In this document: in pieces, positions 25,028-33,195 of the stretch
Numbering within the stretch: the first letter of the stretch is position 1
Layout of the letters: each line of letters opens with the position of its first letter
Assembly (NCBI GenBank): GCA_000961745.1
Contig: LAEA01000152.1
Coordinates: forward strand, 39,507-103,506
Direction of reading: 5' to 3'
DNA: 64,000 nt
DNA from: Rhodospirillaceae bacterium BRH_c57
GTDB lineage: Bacteria > Pseudomonadota > Alphaproteobacteria > Rhodospirillales > Rhodospirillaceae
Notes under the pieces: model-generated
Seen by the model: the letters and a program-made list of their open reading frames with translations, nothing else
Database searches by the model: none
Told to the model about the DNA's origin: nothing
Program-made: the position numbers and the translations under genes

Positions 25028-26419
25028 TCATTTCGCCACAACGACCTCTGCGGCGGCCCTGTCGGCCTCCATCCACAGCCTGCGGGCCACCTTGGCGATG
25101 TTGACCCCAGTGTCGAGCCCTGCGTCGTCCATCGCCCTTTGGAGGGCTGCGGAGTGCCTCCAGGCGACGCCCCACCCTCCCAAGGATGCATCTGCCGAAG
25201 CCTCGATCCTCGCCGCCTCGGCGCTGCCACCCCAGGCCGTTTCAGGCATCACGGCGTATATTGACAGTCCGACGAGAAGGGAAGCGGTGGCAGTCGGCAT
25301 CAAGAGCCTGCCCCTTCCTGTCTCAAGCACTCCCCACATCGCCCACAGAATGGCCAGCGACTTGGCGAGGTTGAGCAGGATGGAGACCTGCGACAGCCCC
25401 ATCGAGATCGGCGGAACGAAGATGGCGGAGGCGACATCCTTGGCATCCTTGGTTACAGCCCACGCCTCGGGATCCTTGCCTGCCTTAAGCCCCCACGGGC
25501 GGACCAGTCTCTCGGCGATCCAAGCGTCGAGGTCCTCCATGGTCATGGCTGGCGGCAGATCGCCGAGGGAGAGGACGGAGCCGTCGGCCATCTTGATGGA
25601 CTTCTTGAAGAACTCCTCGCGTAGCCTGCGTCCGTCCTCCGTCTGCGACTGCGGGGCGATTTCGTAGGTGAACCTCTCAAGGGTGGCGTCGACGTCCGGC
25701 TCCACTCCCCCCGTCCGCTTGAGGAACTCGCTCCGGAGCGAGTCTCCCGCTGCCCGTGCCCTCACGCTCCGCTCGGAGGGGGGGAGGGACATCTCGTAGC
25801 TCCAGTATACGAAGTCCTGGTGGGCATGCTTCAGCTTGTCCCACGTCTTGGGGTAGGCGGTGCGGATCCTCTCCGCACCGAAGTCGAGGTCGCGCAGCTT
25901 TTCCTCAATCATGCCGCCGGAAGACGAGGCCACCCGCAGGGCCGCCTCCGCGTCAGCCAAAGAGAAGGCTGCATTGGCCGCCGCGATGCGGTCGATCTTC
26001 CCGCCTGGTGCAATCCACGGGTCGCCAACCTTTCCCTCCAGCACGAGCCCCCTGTGCAGGGCGACGACGCGGCCAGATTCTTTGACGTCGGTCGGCAACC
26101 CGGCGATGACGTTGTCGTAGCCCCAGGCAACGCTCCCGAAGACGATGATCCAGGCCAACCCGAACAGGGCGGCTCCCTTCAGGGACTTGGCCATCCACCC
26201 GAACAGGAACCAGGCGAGGCCGAAGGAGGCCAGACCCTTACCGACCCACGACAGGGCTTCGATGTCCTCCCTCGGGAAGCTGGTATCGACCGCCACGGCG
26301 AAAAGGGTGCCGTTGTAGCTGAGCTCCAGCCACAGGTAGGCGAGGGTCACCGCCATCGTAAAAACGAGGCTGGCGATCTTCCTGCCCTTGGTGCTCCCAC
26401 GCTTCAACTTTCCTATCAT
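25028..26419 (-). CDS. Polytopic membrane protein of unknown function
   Basis: 463 residues. Hydrophobic segments: IASLVFTMAVTLAYLWL and two between residues 55 and 100 (GLASFGLAWFLFGWM, GAALFGLAWIIVFGSVAWGY). A long soluble helical part of about 220 residues follows, then ILLNLAKSLAILWAMWGVL and LLMPTATASLLVGLSIYAV. The topology suggests a large periplasmic or cytoplasmic loop between two membrane pairs. It has its own shared-motif promoter, divergent from the hemerythrin promoter. It could be part of the conjugation or pilus envelope apparatus; no family recognised. Confidence 0.65.
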   Translation of the reverse strand: MIGKLKRGSTKGRKIASLVFTMAVTLAYLWLELSYNGTLFAVAVDTSFPREDIEALSWVGKGLASFGLAWFLFGWMAKSLKGAALFGLAWIIVFGSVAWGYDNVIAGLPTDVKESGRVVALHRGLVLEGKVGDPWIAPGGKIDRIAAANAAFSLADAEAALRVASSSGGMIEEKLRDLDFGAERIRTAYPKTWDKLKHAHQDFVYWSYEMSLPPSERSVRARAAGDSLRSEFLKRTGGVEPDVDATLERFTYEIAPQSQTEDGRRLREEFFKKSIKMADGSVLSLGDLPPAMTMEDLDAWIAERLVRPWGLKAGKDPEAWAVTKDAKDVASAIFVPPISMGLSQVSILLNLAKSLAILWAMWGVLETGRGRLLMPTATASLLVGLSIYAVMPETAWGGSAEAARIEASADASLGGWGVAWRHSAALQRAMDDAGLDTGVNIAKVARRLWMEADRAAAEVVVAK

Positions 26420-26443
26420 CCCACTTCCTCCGCTGCCTCACTG

Positions 26444-26472
26444 ATTGTCAGTCTGTACAATCCACATGTCAA
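26444..26472 (-). promoter_or_regulatory. Shared-motif promoter of the membrane-protein gene (minus strand)
   Basis: On the minus strand ATGTTGACATGTGGATT: TTGACA (26472-26467), 17 bp, GACAAT (26449-26444). One of the best matches. Confidence 0.8.
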
Positions 26473-26505
26473 CATCAAGATCGCTAATTTCATTGATTCT
26501 ATCAG

Positions 26506-26534
26506 TTGACATGCGGAGAGGTACGACTTAGCGT
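26506..26534 (+). promoter_or_regulatory. Shared-motif promoter of the hemerythrin-cheY operon
   Basis: CAGTTGACATGCGGAG: TTGACA (26506-26511), 17 bp, TAGCGT (26529-26534). The two -35 boxes of this divergent pair lie about 33 bp apart, so one regulator could act on both. Confidence 0.75.
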
Positions 26535-26569
26535 CAAAACCTCAATGCGGCAGCGAAGAGAGAGATCTG

Positions 26570-27058
26570 ATGAGCTATGGAAAGAAGATTGAGTGGACAG
26601 AAGCCTTATCGATGGGGATAGGGGCGATCGACGATCAGCACCGCACGCTGATCGACCTGTGCAACCTCCTCATCGAGGTCGTCGACAACGGCGACCAAGA
26701 GGGTGTGTCTGAAAGCGTCCTCATGGTCGGCGAGGAGTACGCTCGCGGCCACCTACACTTTGAGGAGGAGATGCTACGCCGTGCGGGGTTCCCGGAGGAA
26801 GAATCGCACGCCGCCGGCCACAGGAGGTTCGAGGTGAAGTTCGAGGAGTTTGCCGCTCGCTACGAGGTCGAGCCCGAAGGCTTCGACATGAAGGAGGTTG
26901 CCGACTTCGTCCTCGACTGGCTTTACGGCCACATCCTCAAGGAAGACCGCAAATATGCAGACTGGTTTGCCGAACGGGGGGGCGATGTAGACCTACCGGA
27001 CATCGGAGAGAGCCTGCTTGGTTCCGACTTTGGCGCTGTCGGCGACAAGCAGCAGTAG
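26570..27058 (+). CDS. Bacteriohemerythrin
   Basis: 162 residues. The full di-iron signature is present: W..AL..GI.AIDDQHRTL, then HLHFEEEML, then HAAGHRRF and a C-terminal HILKEDRKY. It reversibly binds O2 (or senses O2 or redox state) in a four-helix bundle. It is followed after 12 bases by a CheY-like receiver gene, so the pair looks like an oxygen-linked signalling unit. The N-terminal KIEWTEALSMG is typical. It is the intact counterpart of the broken copy at 19488. Confidence 0.92.
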   Translation: MSYGKKIEWTEALSMGIGAIDDQHRTLIDLCNLLIEVVDNGDQEGVSESVLMVGEEYARGHLHFEEEMLRRAGFPEEESHAAGHRRFEVKFEEFAARYEVEPEGFDMKEVADFVLDWLYGHILKEDRKYADWFAERGGDVDLPDIGESLLGSDFGAVGDKQQ

Positions 27059-27070
27059 GAGGAAACTTGG

Positions 27071-27481
27071 ATGAGCGAAAAGATACAGGATCTCAGCCAC
27101 CTCAAGGTGCTGATCGTGGATGATGTCGCCAACATGCGGACGGTGATCAAGACCGCCCTTCAGACGATGGGGATAAGGAACGTCAGCACGGCCAACGACG
27201 GGGCTGACGCCCTCAAGGAGCTCCACCTAACATCCGACTATGACATCGTTTTGCTGGACATCAACATGAGCCCGCTCGACGGCCTCGACACCCTGCGACT
27301 GCTCCGCACGGGAAAGGACAGCCCGGCCCCAAAGGCAAGGGTGATCATGGTCACGGGGTACACGGACGCAGCCACCGTCATGGCCGCGAAGGAGATCGGC
27401 ATCCAGGGCTATATCGCAAAGCCGATCTCGATCAGGGCTCTGTACAGCTCCATCGTCAAGGCACTCAAAATGGATGTTTGA
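27071..27481 (+). CDS. Single-domain response regulator, CheY-like
   Basis: 136 residues; GGAGGAAAC before the ATG. Receiver landmarks: acidic pair in VLIVDDVANMR, phospho-acceptor Asp in DIVLLDINMSPLDG, switch Thr in VIMVTGYTDAA, Lys in GYIAKPISIRAL. No output domain. It is the second gene of the hemerythrin operon under the shared-motif promoter. It could relay a signal to a motor or pilus ATPase; the partner kinase is not in the window. Confidence 0.9.
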   Translation: MSEKIQDLSHLKVLIVDDVANMRTVIKTALQTMGIRNVSTANDGADALKELHLTSDYDIVLLDINMSPLDGLDTLRLLRTGKDSPAPKARVIMVTGYTDAATVMAAKEIGIQGYIAKPISIRALYSSIVKALKMDV

Positions 27482-27496
27482 TCATTGGTTTTAGTG

Positions 27497-27525
27497 TTTA
27501 CATACCATCTGTTCTAATAATAGTT
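27497..27525 (+). promoter_or_regulatory. Shared-motif promoter
   Basis: TTTAGTGTTTACATACCATC: TTTACA (27497-27502), 17 bp, ATAGTT (27520-27525); a TAATAA lies a few bases closer. Confidence 0.6.
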
Positions 27526-27549
27526 AACTAGAAATGGGAGTTTGAAAAC

Positions 27550-27849
27550 ATGGAGATGGGGAAGGGCATACGAGAGAGCACCATGGTGCTCTCGGCGGAG
27601 CAGGACGGGGTCGAGATCGCTTGGCGGCACGACACCCGCATCTGGACACACACGCCACTCGTCGAGCTTGAGGATGAGATAGATGCGGTGGTTGGTGGTC
27701 GGTGGCGGCTGCGGCCTGGGGCGACCCAGTTCGTTCCGGCTAAGGGTGGCTCCATCAAGAAGGGGTTGACGATTCAGTTTCCGTCGAGAAGCGACAGGGA
27801 CCGCCTCGTCACGTGGTGGCAGCAGAGGCTCGCCAGGGGGCAGAGATGA
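27550..27849 (+). CDS. Hypothetical protein, coupled to the NERD gene
   Basis: 99 residues. Pattern STMVLSAEQDGVEIAWRHDTRIWTHTPLVEL then KKGLTIQFPSRSDRDRLVTWWQQRL suggests a small beta-rich fold ending in a helix. It overlaps the NERD gene by ATGA. No family recognised. Confidence 0.6.
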   Translation: MEMGKGIRESTMVLSAEQDGVEIAWRHDTRIWTHTPLVELEDEIDAVVGGRWRLRPGATQFVPAKGGSIKKGLTIQFPSRSDRDRLVTWWQQRLARGQR

Positions 27850-28427
27850 AGGGGTTTCTCGCCAGGCTGGCAACATACCCGTTCCGTCTCGCATGGCGTG
27901 CCGTCTTCGGCACCGCTGCCGAGCGGAAGGGCAGACGGGCCGAACTCCGCGTGATACGGAAGCTGGAGGGGAGGGGGATACCCTGCCTCCACGATGTCTA
28001 CGTGAAGCACAAGAACGGGGTGTGGACCCAGGTGGACGTCATCTGCTTCCTCGGCGACCGGATAGGAGTGATCGAGGTCAAGGATTACTCAGGGGTGACC
28101 CGCGTCGTCCCCGCCGAGGCGGTGTGGAAGGTGTCCTACGGCCTGTTCCGGAGCCACGGAATGCGGAACCCGCTGTGGCAGAACGCCAAGCACATCAAGG
28201 CCCTCAAAGGCCGCTTTCCGGGAGCTTGGTACGAGAACGCCGTCGCCCTCATGGGACGTGCCCGCGGCTCCGCCGAAAACGTGTGGAACGGCGTGCCGGA
28301 CTGGATGCCGGCACCCGAGAAGAGAGCCGCAAGGGAGGCTTGGGATGCCATCGTCGAGCACGACCGCTCGATGGATAAGGGCTGGGCCGGCAAAGAGCAC
28401 ATGGCGTGGATAAGGAAGCGTATTTAG
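27846..28427 (+). CDS. NERD-domain (nuclease-related) protein
   Basis: 193 residues; start ATG overlaps the previous stop. The N-terminus is an amphipathic or membrane-associating segment (FLARLATYPFRLAWRAVFG). The NERD core is GRRAELRVIRKLEG...HDVYVKHKNGVWTQVDVICFLGDRIGVIEVKDYSG, with the E, D-V-I and E-V-K residues of the nuclease-like active site, followed by WQNAKHIKALKGRF. NERD proteins are predicted PD-(D/E)XK-type nucleases often found on plasmids; substrate unknown. Confidence 0.8.
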   Translation: MKGFLARLATYPFRLAWRAVFGTAAERKGRRAELRVIRKLEGRGIPCLHDVYVKHKNGVWTQVDVICFLGDRIGVIEVKDYSGVTRVVPAEAVWKVSYGLFRSHGMRNPLWQNAKHIKALKGRFPGAWYENAVALMGRARGSAENVWNGVPDWMPAPEKRAAREAWDAIVEHDRSMDKGWAGKEHMAWIRKRI

Positions 28428-28429
28428 TG

Positions 28430-28458
28430 TCCGCATACGGTATGTTTTTTAAATAAAG
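28430..28458 (+). promoter_or_regulatory. Shared-motif promoter variant
   Basis: TTTAGTGTCCGCATACGGTA: -35 TCCGCA (28430-28435), 17 bp, ATAAAG (28453-28458). The flanks match the motif although the -35 core differs, which suggests that the flanks are recognised by a regulator and not only by sigma factor. Confidence 0.55.
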
Positions 28459-28470
28459 GAGCGGGAAATC

Positions 28471-28713
28471 ATGGAATGGTCTGGAAGCGGTCCCACCGAA
28501 GGGGACCAGAGCACGTTGTCGGAAGTCGGCAGCCACCTACAGGGTGGCCTCGCCCTGTTCGGTCTCCTCATCTTCATCGGCGGCCTGCTCACCGTCATGC
28601 GGGCCGGCGACGGCAACAAGGATGGCAAGTCGGGGTGGGGCAAGGCCATCATCATGATGGCGGTCGGCACCTTCATGGTCGTCCTCGGCGGGGGTTCTAT
28701 GTTGGGCGGCTAG
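28471..28713 (+). CDS. Small two-TM protein, possible T4SS component
   Basis: 80 residues with two membrane helices (GGLALFGLLIFIGGLLTVM and AIIMMAVGTFMVVLGGGSMLGG) separated by a charged loop (RAGDGNKDGKSGWGK). Size and topology recall IcmD/DotP- or TraQ/TraR-type subunits of type IVB secretion systems, and the 31968 gene is of the same kind. The call rests on topology only. Confidence 0.55.
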   Translation: MEWSGSGPTEGDQSTLSEVGSHLQGGLALFGLLIFIGGLLTVMRAGDGNKDGKSGWGKAIIMMAVGTFMVVLGGGSMLGG

Positions 28714-28860
28714 ACTGATGCGGGGGAGAGGGGGAGCGTGGACGCCGCCGTCCTGGGGGGTAGCCTTCGCCCGCAAGATGGCTGAGCCTGGGCGGTGAAC
28801 GCTTGCCACCGAATCAAACGGCATCCAAACTTCCGTTCCGACCCAAAAAGCAAGGAGAGC

Positions 28861-29139
28861 ATGATGAACAAGAGCAATCTCATCGACGCCGTGTGCGACA
28901 GGACCGGGCTGACCAAGGTGGACGCCGGCAAAGCGGTCGATGCAGCTTTTGAAACCATCTCGGCGAGCCTAAAGAATGGCGACGAGGTCCGCCTCGTAGG
29001 CTTCGGAACTTTCAGCGTGAAGGAGCGTGCTGCCCGCGAGGGCAAGAACCCGAGGACGGGAGAGGCAATCTCCATCGCCGCCAGCAAGATGCCGTCGTTT
29101 AAGGCGGGCAAGGGACTGAAGGACGAGGTGAACGCTTAG
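28861..29139 (+). CDS. HU-family nucleoid protein
   Basis: 92 residues from tandem ATGs after AAGGAGAGC. The helical part ([28 protein letters not shown]) and the DNA-gripping arm ([22 protein letters not shown]) with its conserved N-P-R-T-G are intact, and the end is [14 protein letters not shown]. It compacts and bends plasmid DNA and may assist replication initiation or silence the plasmid. Its stop overlaps that of the convergent operon at 29136. Confidence 0.95.
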   Translation: MMNKSNLIDAVCDRTGLTKVDAGKAVDAAFETISASLKNGDEVRLVGFGTFSVKERAAREGKNPRTGEAISIAASKMPSFKAGKGLKDEVNA

Positions 29140-29369
29140 GGCATGGGGACGACGAGGGGGCCGGAGCAGCCCCTCACCTCATCCCCGCACACCACGCAGA
29201 TGGAACGTGAGTCCATCTCCGCAGACCTGGCGGCCATCACTGCGGCATGCCTCTCATCGAGCGTCCCCCGTGAAGGGTTAAACTCCAGCTCGACATGCAG
29301 CCGCCCTTCCATGTGGGAGAGGGACGCGACCGTGACGCAGCCGCCCGCAGCACTGAGTGCGGTCGCCAT
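29136..29369 (-). CDS. Small cysteine-containing protein, phage/plasmid type; start uncertain
   Basis: 77 codons from the first in-frame ATG, with a TTG at 29381 as alternative. Coding similarity seems to continue upstream ([19 protein letters not shown]), where no standard start is present, so the 5' end may be mis-set or damaged. The order W..L...M..L...G, a G-R-L strand, [21 protein letters not shown] resembles small phage and plasmid proteins that end in A-E-x-x-S-x-x-x-C-x-x-C-G. It is the last gene of the minus-strand metallophosphoesterase operon. Confidence 0.5.
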   Translation of the reverse strand: MATALSAAGGCVTVASLSHMEGRLHVELEFNPSRGTLDERHAAVMAARSAEMDSRSICVVCGDEVRGCSGPLVVPMP

Positions 29370-29437
29370 GTGGGTGGCCAACGGGAGCCAGCCGGGAGGC
29401 AGGTCGATGATCTTGCAGTCCCGAATCTTGCGGCATG

Positions 29438-29590
29438 TCAGAGGACACCGAATGCGTTGCACGCTAAGGCACCGGCCCTGAACCGCTTGGACATTGCATC
29501 GGAGAGGCCCATCTCGAAGGCTCGCCCCACGAGACGCTCGACGGTGGCGGGGGAGGGGTCGAAGGCGGCGAAGTTGTCGTTGGCAGCCAT
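29438..29590 (-). CDS. 50-residue protein in the metallophosphoesterase operon
   Basis: ATG two bases after the stop of the phosphoesterase gene, with GGAGGAAGC as ribosome site. Sequence begins MAANDNFAAFDPSPATVERL and ends FRAGALACNAFGVL. It is helical and without known family. Confidence 0.5.
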   Translation of the reverse strand: MAANDNFAAFDPSPATVERLVGRAFEMGLSDAMSKRFRAGALACNAFGVL

Positions 29591-29592
29591 GG

Positions 29593-30354
29593 TTATGCTT
29601 CCTCCGACCGCTTGACTTCCCCCAGGTCCTCCGAGCGGACCAACTTTCCGCCCGCGTTGAACTCGGCAAGCCACATTCCGCCAAGTGCGAGGCCGCGCAC
29701 CGTGATGCCGCAGGGGGTCGTAGCCTCGTAGTCCCTGTGATGATGACCATGGATTACGAGCGGAGTCCCGCATCCCCTCGCCAGCGTGGTTAGGGCTGGG
29801 AAGCCCAGTTCGTGCGTGTCGGGAGCTTCGTGCAGTACGAGGAAAGAGAGGCCGTGAGTCTTCGCCGAGGCCCGGAGCAGGTCTGCGAAATCCTCCGGGT
29901 AGATCGAGGTCACATCCTTGAAATGCAGGCCGCCCTTGTAGCGGATGTTCTTCTGCGTCGCTCGGAGCTTGTCCTCCCGCGTCGCGAACTTCGGCTCCTC
30001 GCCGGGCCACCAGATCCGCTGGCGGAACACGCCGCCAAGTCCGGCCCCGACCACGCCTGCATGCGTCCACGTCCGGCAGTGCAACGATTCCTCGGTGGGA
30101 AGGCTCATGAAGCCCTCCCAATTCTCCGAGCAGTCGCTCTCGTGGTTACCGTGGATATACCTGTAGGGGATGCCTGCGTCACGGAGAGCCTGAGTGTCCC
30201 CGGAAGCGGTCACACCCTTCGCTGGGCGCGACCGCTTGCAGTAGACGTCCCCAAGGCAGACGACCGCGTCGGGGCGGTATCCGACCGCCGCCTCCGACAT
30301 GGCCTTCAGCCGTCCATGCGGGTCTCCGAAAAAAATGATCCTCGTGTTCGGCAT
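29593..30354 (-). CDS. Calcineurin-like metallophosphoesterase
   Basis: 253 residues from the ATG reading MPNTRIIFFGDPHGR. All dinuclear-metal motifs are present in order: GDPHGR, VVCLGDVY, YIHGNHESD, FLVLHEAP and VIHGHHHRD. It hydrolyses phosphomonoesters or diesters; the substrate cannot be told (nucleotide, RNA 2',3'-cyclic phosphate and protein phosphatases share the motifs). It lies in a five-gene minus-strand operon (31616-29136) of small proteins. Confidence 0.85.
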   Translation of the reverse strand: MPNTRIIFFGDPHGRLKAMSEAAVGYRPDAVVCLGDVYCKRSRPAKGVTASGDTQALRDAGIPYRYIHGNHESDCSENWEGFMSLPTEESLHCRTWTHAGVVGAGLGGVFRQRIWWPGEEPKFATREDKLRATQKNIRYKGGLHFKDVTSIYPEDFADLLRASAKTHGLSFLVLHEAPDTHELGFPALTTLARGCGTPLVIHGHHHRDYEATTPCGITVRGLALGGMWLAEFNAGGKLVRSEDLGEVKRSEEA

Positions 30355-30505
30355 GCCTAGCCTTCTCTCGCTCAACGTCAGCAGGGACGGAGCAAGGTCA
30401 GCCTGGCTCCGCAGTCAGTCGGCTATTTCGCCTATGAGGGTCATCATCGTTGTCCTTGAGTGAATTCCGTGTACTTGTATAGCATCGCGGTCAGGTTGTG
30501 TCAGC

Positions 30506-30795
30506 TCATTTTTCTGATTTCGCCCGCTCTGAGTCCAAGTCGCCAAATAGTTCGTGAAGCTGCTCTTGCCCAACGAGATTCCACTCCAGAACGTCCAGTG
30601 CGGACTTCGCCTTTTCGACCTTCTCCACGGGGATGAGGTGGTAGGGTCCCGTGGCAGTTCCTCGGGTTCTGTCGGGAGCGGACTTGGCTTTCCGTCTGGC
30701 CCCATAGGCAGGTCGGTCCAGTAGTCGCACAGAAGGAGAACGTGCTCGACGAGCGCCTTCGCCTCCCTTTTGCGGTCATCTTCGATGGTGCCCAT
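30506..30795 (-). pseudogene. Hypothetical gene with a frameshift near 30655
   Basis: The ATG at 30795 follows AGGAGAAGAC and opens MGTIEDDRKREAKALVEHVL with clear coding character as far as TEPEELP. Coding character then switches to another frame (GPYHLIPVEKVEKAKSALDV, then LEWNLVGQEQLHELFGDLDS) ending at 30506. Loss of one base around 30650-30660, or a sequencing error, explains it; restored, the protein has about 96 residues. No family recognised. Confidence 0.6.
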
Positions 30796-30827
30796 GTCTT
30801 CTCCTGTCTGCGGTTGCCGCCCACCTT

Positions 30828-31616
30828 TCAGAGGGGCGGAATGGCGAGGGCGATTTTGAATTCGAGGTCGGCGAACGGCTTGCTGGTCCCGAGCATCTTC
30901 GTGGCCCTCGCAACGCCGATACGGAAGTCGGGCCACACCTCGCCGCGCATCACGTCGAAGGAGGAGAAAACGGCGGACAGCGACTTCCTGAAGGCGTCCC
31001 CGGAAGTGATCTTGCACACCCTGATCCGAACCCCGGAGAGGAACTCCTCCTCGCCGGGGCTGAGCTTCAGTTCGACGCCGTCCAAGGATGCCAGCACAAG
31101 CGGCAGGTAGCCGAGGTGCGACCAGATGATCCTTTGCGGAATCCGCACCCCTTCGTAGAAGCAGACCCTGTCGCCCCACTGCTTCGCCCACTCAGCCTCG
31201 CAGGCACTCCTTGCCAGCCTCAGGTGGTCCCTCCGTACTTCGCCCGCGAGGACACGGGAGAGGGCGGCAGACCATGGCCCAGCCTGCAGGATGACGATGC
31301 GTGACACCGACTGCAGGCCGGATGTCAAAACGAACCGCAGGACGATGGCTCCGAAGTGATCTCTTACTGTGAGAATCGGTCCACGCTTTCCGCCCTGGAC
31401 AGAAGCCCCCCCCGCGAAAGGGGTGTGGAGGGTCACGGTGACCTCGTCGTCCTCGTAACCCCAGACGGTCTCGGACGGCTGTCGCATCCAGTAACCCCTC
31501 TGGCGGAGCAGAGCCATCGCGTCCGCACGGTATACCTCGGCCTTGGCATCCATGAGTTCTGCGAGCATCAGTTGGGCCTCGTTGTCATGTTGAGAGCCTT
31601 TCGGACTGCCAGACAT
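30828..31616 (-). CDS. Hypothetical protein
   Basis: Up to 262 residues; later in-frame ATGs (LMLAELM) are possible starts. It contains strands GPILTVRDHFGAIVLRFVL and a helical middle with W and R. The C-terminal part has KLSPGEEEFLSGVRIRVCKI and FKIALAIPPL. No signal peptide, TM or catalytic motif seen. It heads the minus-strand operon that runs to 29136. Confidence 0.6.
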   Translation of the reverse strand: MSGSPKGSQHDNEAQLMLAELMDAKAEVYRADAMALLRQRGYWMRQPSETVWGYEDDEVTVTLHTPFAGGASVQGGKRGPILTVRDHFGAIVLRFVLTSGLQSVSRIVILQAGPWSAALSRVLAGEVRRDHLRLARSACEAEWAKQWGDRVCFYEGVRIPQRIIWSHLGYLPLVLASLDGVELKLSPGEEEFLSGVRIRVCKITSGDAFRKSLSAVFSSFDVMRGEVWPDFRIGVARATKMLGTSKPFADLEFKIALAIPPL

Positions 31617-31743
31617 CGTAGGCCTGGCGGAGCGAGCGGAGGTTCCCCAGAGCGGGAGAACACGTCGGAGCAGCTCTCCAGCAGGCCGAGGGCGGCATCC
31701 CGAATGGACCCTTCAGCGGGACTGTGGAAAACCTTGCCGGCAT
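31585..31743 (-). CDS. Doubtful 52-codon ORF
   Basis: ATG 12 bases after AAGGAGG; ends in LRSLRQAYDVWQSERLST and overlaps the start of the next gene. The first half reads poorly. The remaining part of the 31617-31967 gap holds GTTGTCATACGC at about 31790, a distant variant of the shared motif, and otherwise nothing I can support. Confidence 0.25.
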   Translation of the reverse strand: MPARFSTVPLKGPFGMPPSACWRAAPTCSPALGNLRSLRQAYDVWQSERLST

Positions 31744-31901
31744 ATTACACAAAGGCCTCCTTTTCGGCAACTTTAATGGTAGTAAAAGCTGTTGTCATAC
31801 GCGCTGACCGGGCACCCTCTGCCGCAGGAATTAACACAGGAATTCACAATCTGGCACCAAGCTCTGGAAAAAGCCCAATAGTATGTGACTACTTCCCATG
31901 T

Positions 31902-31930
31902 TGACATACGGACACAAAAGACGGATCATA
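31902..31930 (+). promoter_or_regulatory. Shared-motif promoter
   Basis: CATGTTGACATACGGACAC: TTGACA (31902-31907), 17 bp, GATCAT (31925-31930). Confidence 0.75.
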
Positions 31931-31967
31931 AAAGCATGGTTTAAATGCTGGAAGTGGAGGTCGGGGC

Positions 31968-32336
31968 ATGACGGGATACAGGATGATAGAGCAAGTGGAC
32001 CAGGCTGCCCCGAAGGCGGCTCCGGCACCCGTGAACGAAGGCTACCTTGGCTCGCCGACGCAAGGAACGGTCGGGTACATCGATCCCCAGACTCCTGACG
32101 AAGCGGGGGGCATGCACTTCGTGTTTCTTTACGGCGGCTACTTGTTGTGTGCCATAGGCATTGTTTATTTAGGTTGGAAAATATTAGGGTGGATCGGCAA
32201 GCAGTCCGACATCGGTGTCATAAAGGACATGGGAACATCGCAGGGGCAAGGGTCCTTCATCATGACACCGATCATCGCCGCCCTGTGGTTCCTCGCTGGA
32301 ATGTTTCTTGTGTGGGTTTCTGGATTCATGGTCTGA
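31968..32336 (+). CDS. Small two-TM membrane protein, possible IcmD/DotP-like T4SS subunit
   Basis: 122 residues. A soluble N-terminus rich in P and A is followed by two helices: FVFLYGGYLLCAIGIVYLGWKILGWI and FIMTPIIAALWFLAGMFLVWVSG, with a polar loop between. This resembles the 28471 product in design and the IcmD/TraQ-type subunits of IVB systems. Followed by a strong bidirectional terminator. Confidence 0.6.
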   Translation: MTGYRMIEQVDQAAPKAAPAPVNEGYLGSPTQGTVGYIDPQTPDEAGGMHFVFLYGGYLLCAIGIVYLGWKILGWIGKQSDIGVIKDMGTSQGQGSFIMTPIIAALWFLAGMFLVWVSGFMV

Positions 32337-32347
32337 CAGTCCTCTCG

Positions 32348-32390
32348 TAAAAGAAGCCCCCGGATTTTGCTGCTCCGGGGGCTTCTTTTA
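32348..32390. terminator. Bidirectional rho-independent terminator
   Basis: A 17-bp stem (TAAAAGAAGCCCCCGGA with its complement) and a 9-base loop, with A and T runs on both sides. It serves the 31968 gene and the convergent 32404-32961 gene. Confidence 0.95.
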
Positions 32391-32403
32391 TTGCGGCTCC
32401 GCA

Positions 32404-32961
32404 TCAGATCGTCAGACCCCGAGGTTCAGGGGACATGCAGGGCATCGTGGCGGTGCGGAGCTTGGAGAACATGTCATGCGTCCTGCGAACGGCCATTTCC
32501 ATGCATATGCGTGCTTTGGTCTCCTGCTCGGTCTTTCCCGCAAACAGTCCAGCCTCGCACTCGTCGCGGACCATTTCCGCGACCTCCTCCAAGGCGGCAT
32601 GCATAGCGTTGCGGGATTTCGAGGAAATGACGAGGCTCGCCCGCACGGTGTTCTCGTACTCGGACGCCACGGCCTCCAAGGCGTCGGGAAGGGTCTCGTC
32701 GTCGAGGCCCGCCTGGATCGCCCTCGCTCCTACGATGCCCGCCTGACAGCCGCCCGCGATCACACGATCTGCGAATTTATCAAGCCGTGCCCCGAACTCG
32801 CATAGTTCCCTTGCACGGGCGAGGCGGCCTTGGTGGGTCGCCTCGTCCTCGCAGGCCGCCACCAAGGCAGCCTTCAAAGTCTCCGGATGAAAGCCATCAC
32901 CGAGTTCTTTTGCTATTCTTTCCGATGACGATAAAACGCTCTGCTGCCAACTTTCCTGCAT
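32404..32961 (-). CDS. Hypothetical helical protein
   Basis: 185 residues, almost entirely helical with regular A/E/R heptad-like stretches (SERIAKELGDGFHPETLKAALVA, NAMHAALEEVAEMVRDECEAG). No membrane segment. No family recognised. It lies between the terminator and a divergent promoter region. Confidence 0.6.
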   Translation of the reverse strand: MQESWQQSVLSSSERIAKELGDGFHPETLKAALVAACEDEATHQGRLARARELCEFGARLDKFADRVIAGGCQAGIVGARAIQAGLDDETLPDALEAVASEYENTVRASLVISSKSRNAMHAALEEVAEMVRDECEAGLFAGKTEQETKARICMEMAVRRTHDMFSKLRTATMPCMSPEPRGLTI

Positions 32962-33080
32962 GGCTTCACTCCTTCTCGATGGATGCCGGCCATTTCCGGC
33001 GGTGAGTTCCTTGTCTCACACATCTATGCATGTTTCAATTTAAACAGCCCACGAAATGCTTTTATGCAGAGCTGTACGTA

Positions 33081-33109
33081 TTGACATGCGGAATCTTTGC
33101 CAAGACAAT
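33081..33109 (+). promoter_or_regulatory. Shared-motif promoter
   Basis: GTATTGACATGCGGAATC: TTGACA (33081-33086), 17 bp, GACAAT (33104-33109). Close to consensus. Confidence 0.8.
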
Positions 33110-33195
33110 TCGTATGCAGGCATAAGCTACGGGCATTGCCGTCGGCCCTGGCCCGACGGCGGAGAGTGATAACCTTGGAAAAAGTGAGAAGAGTG

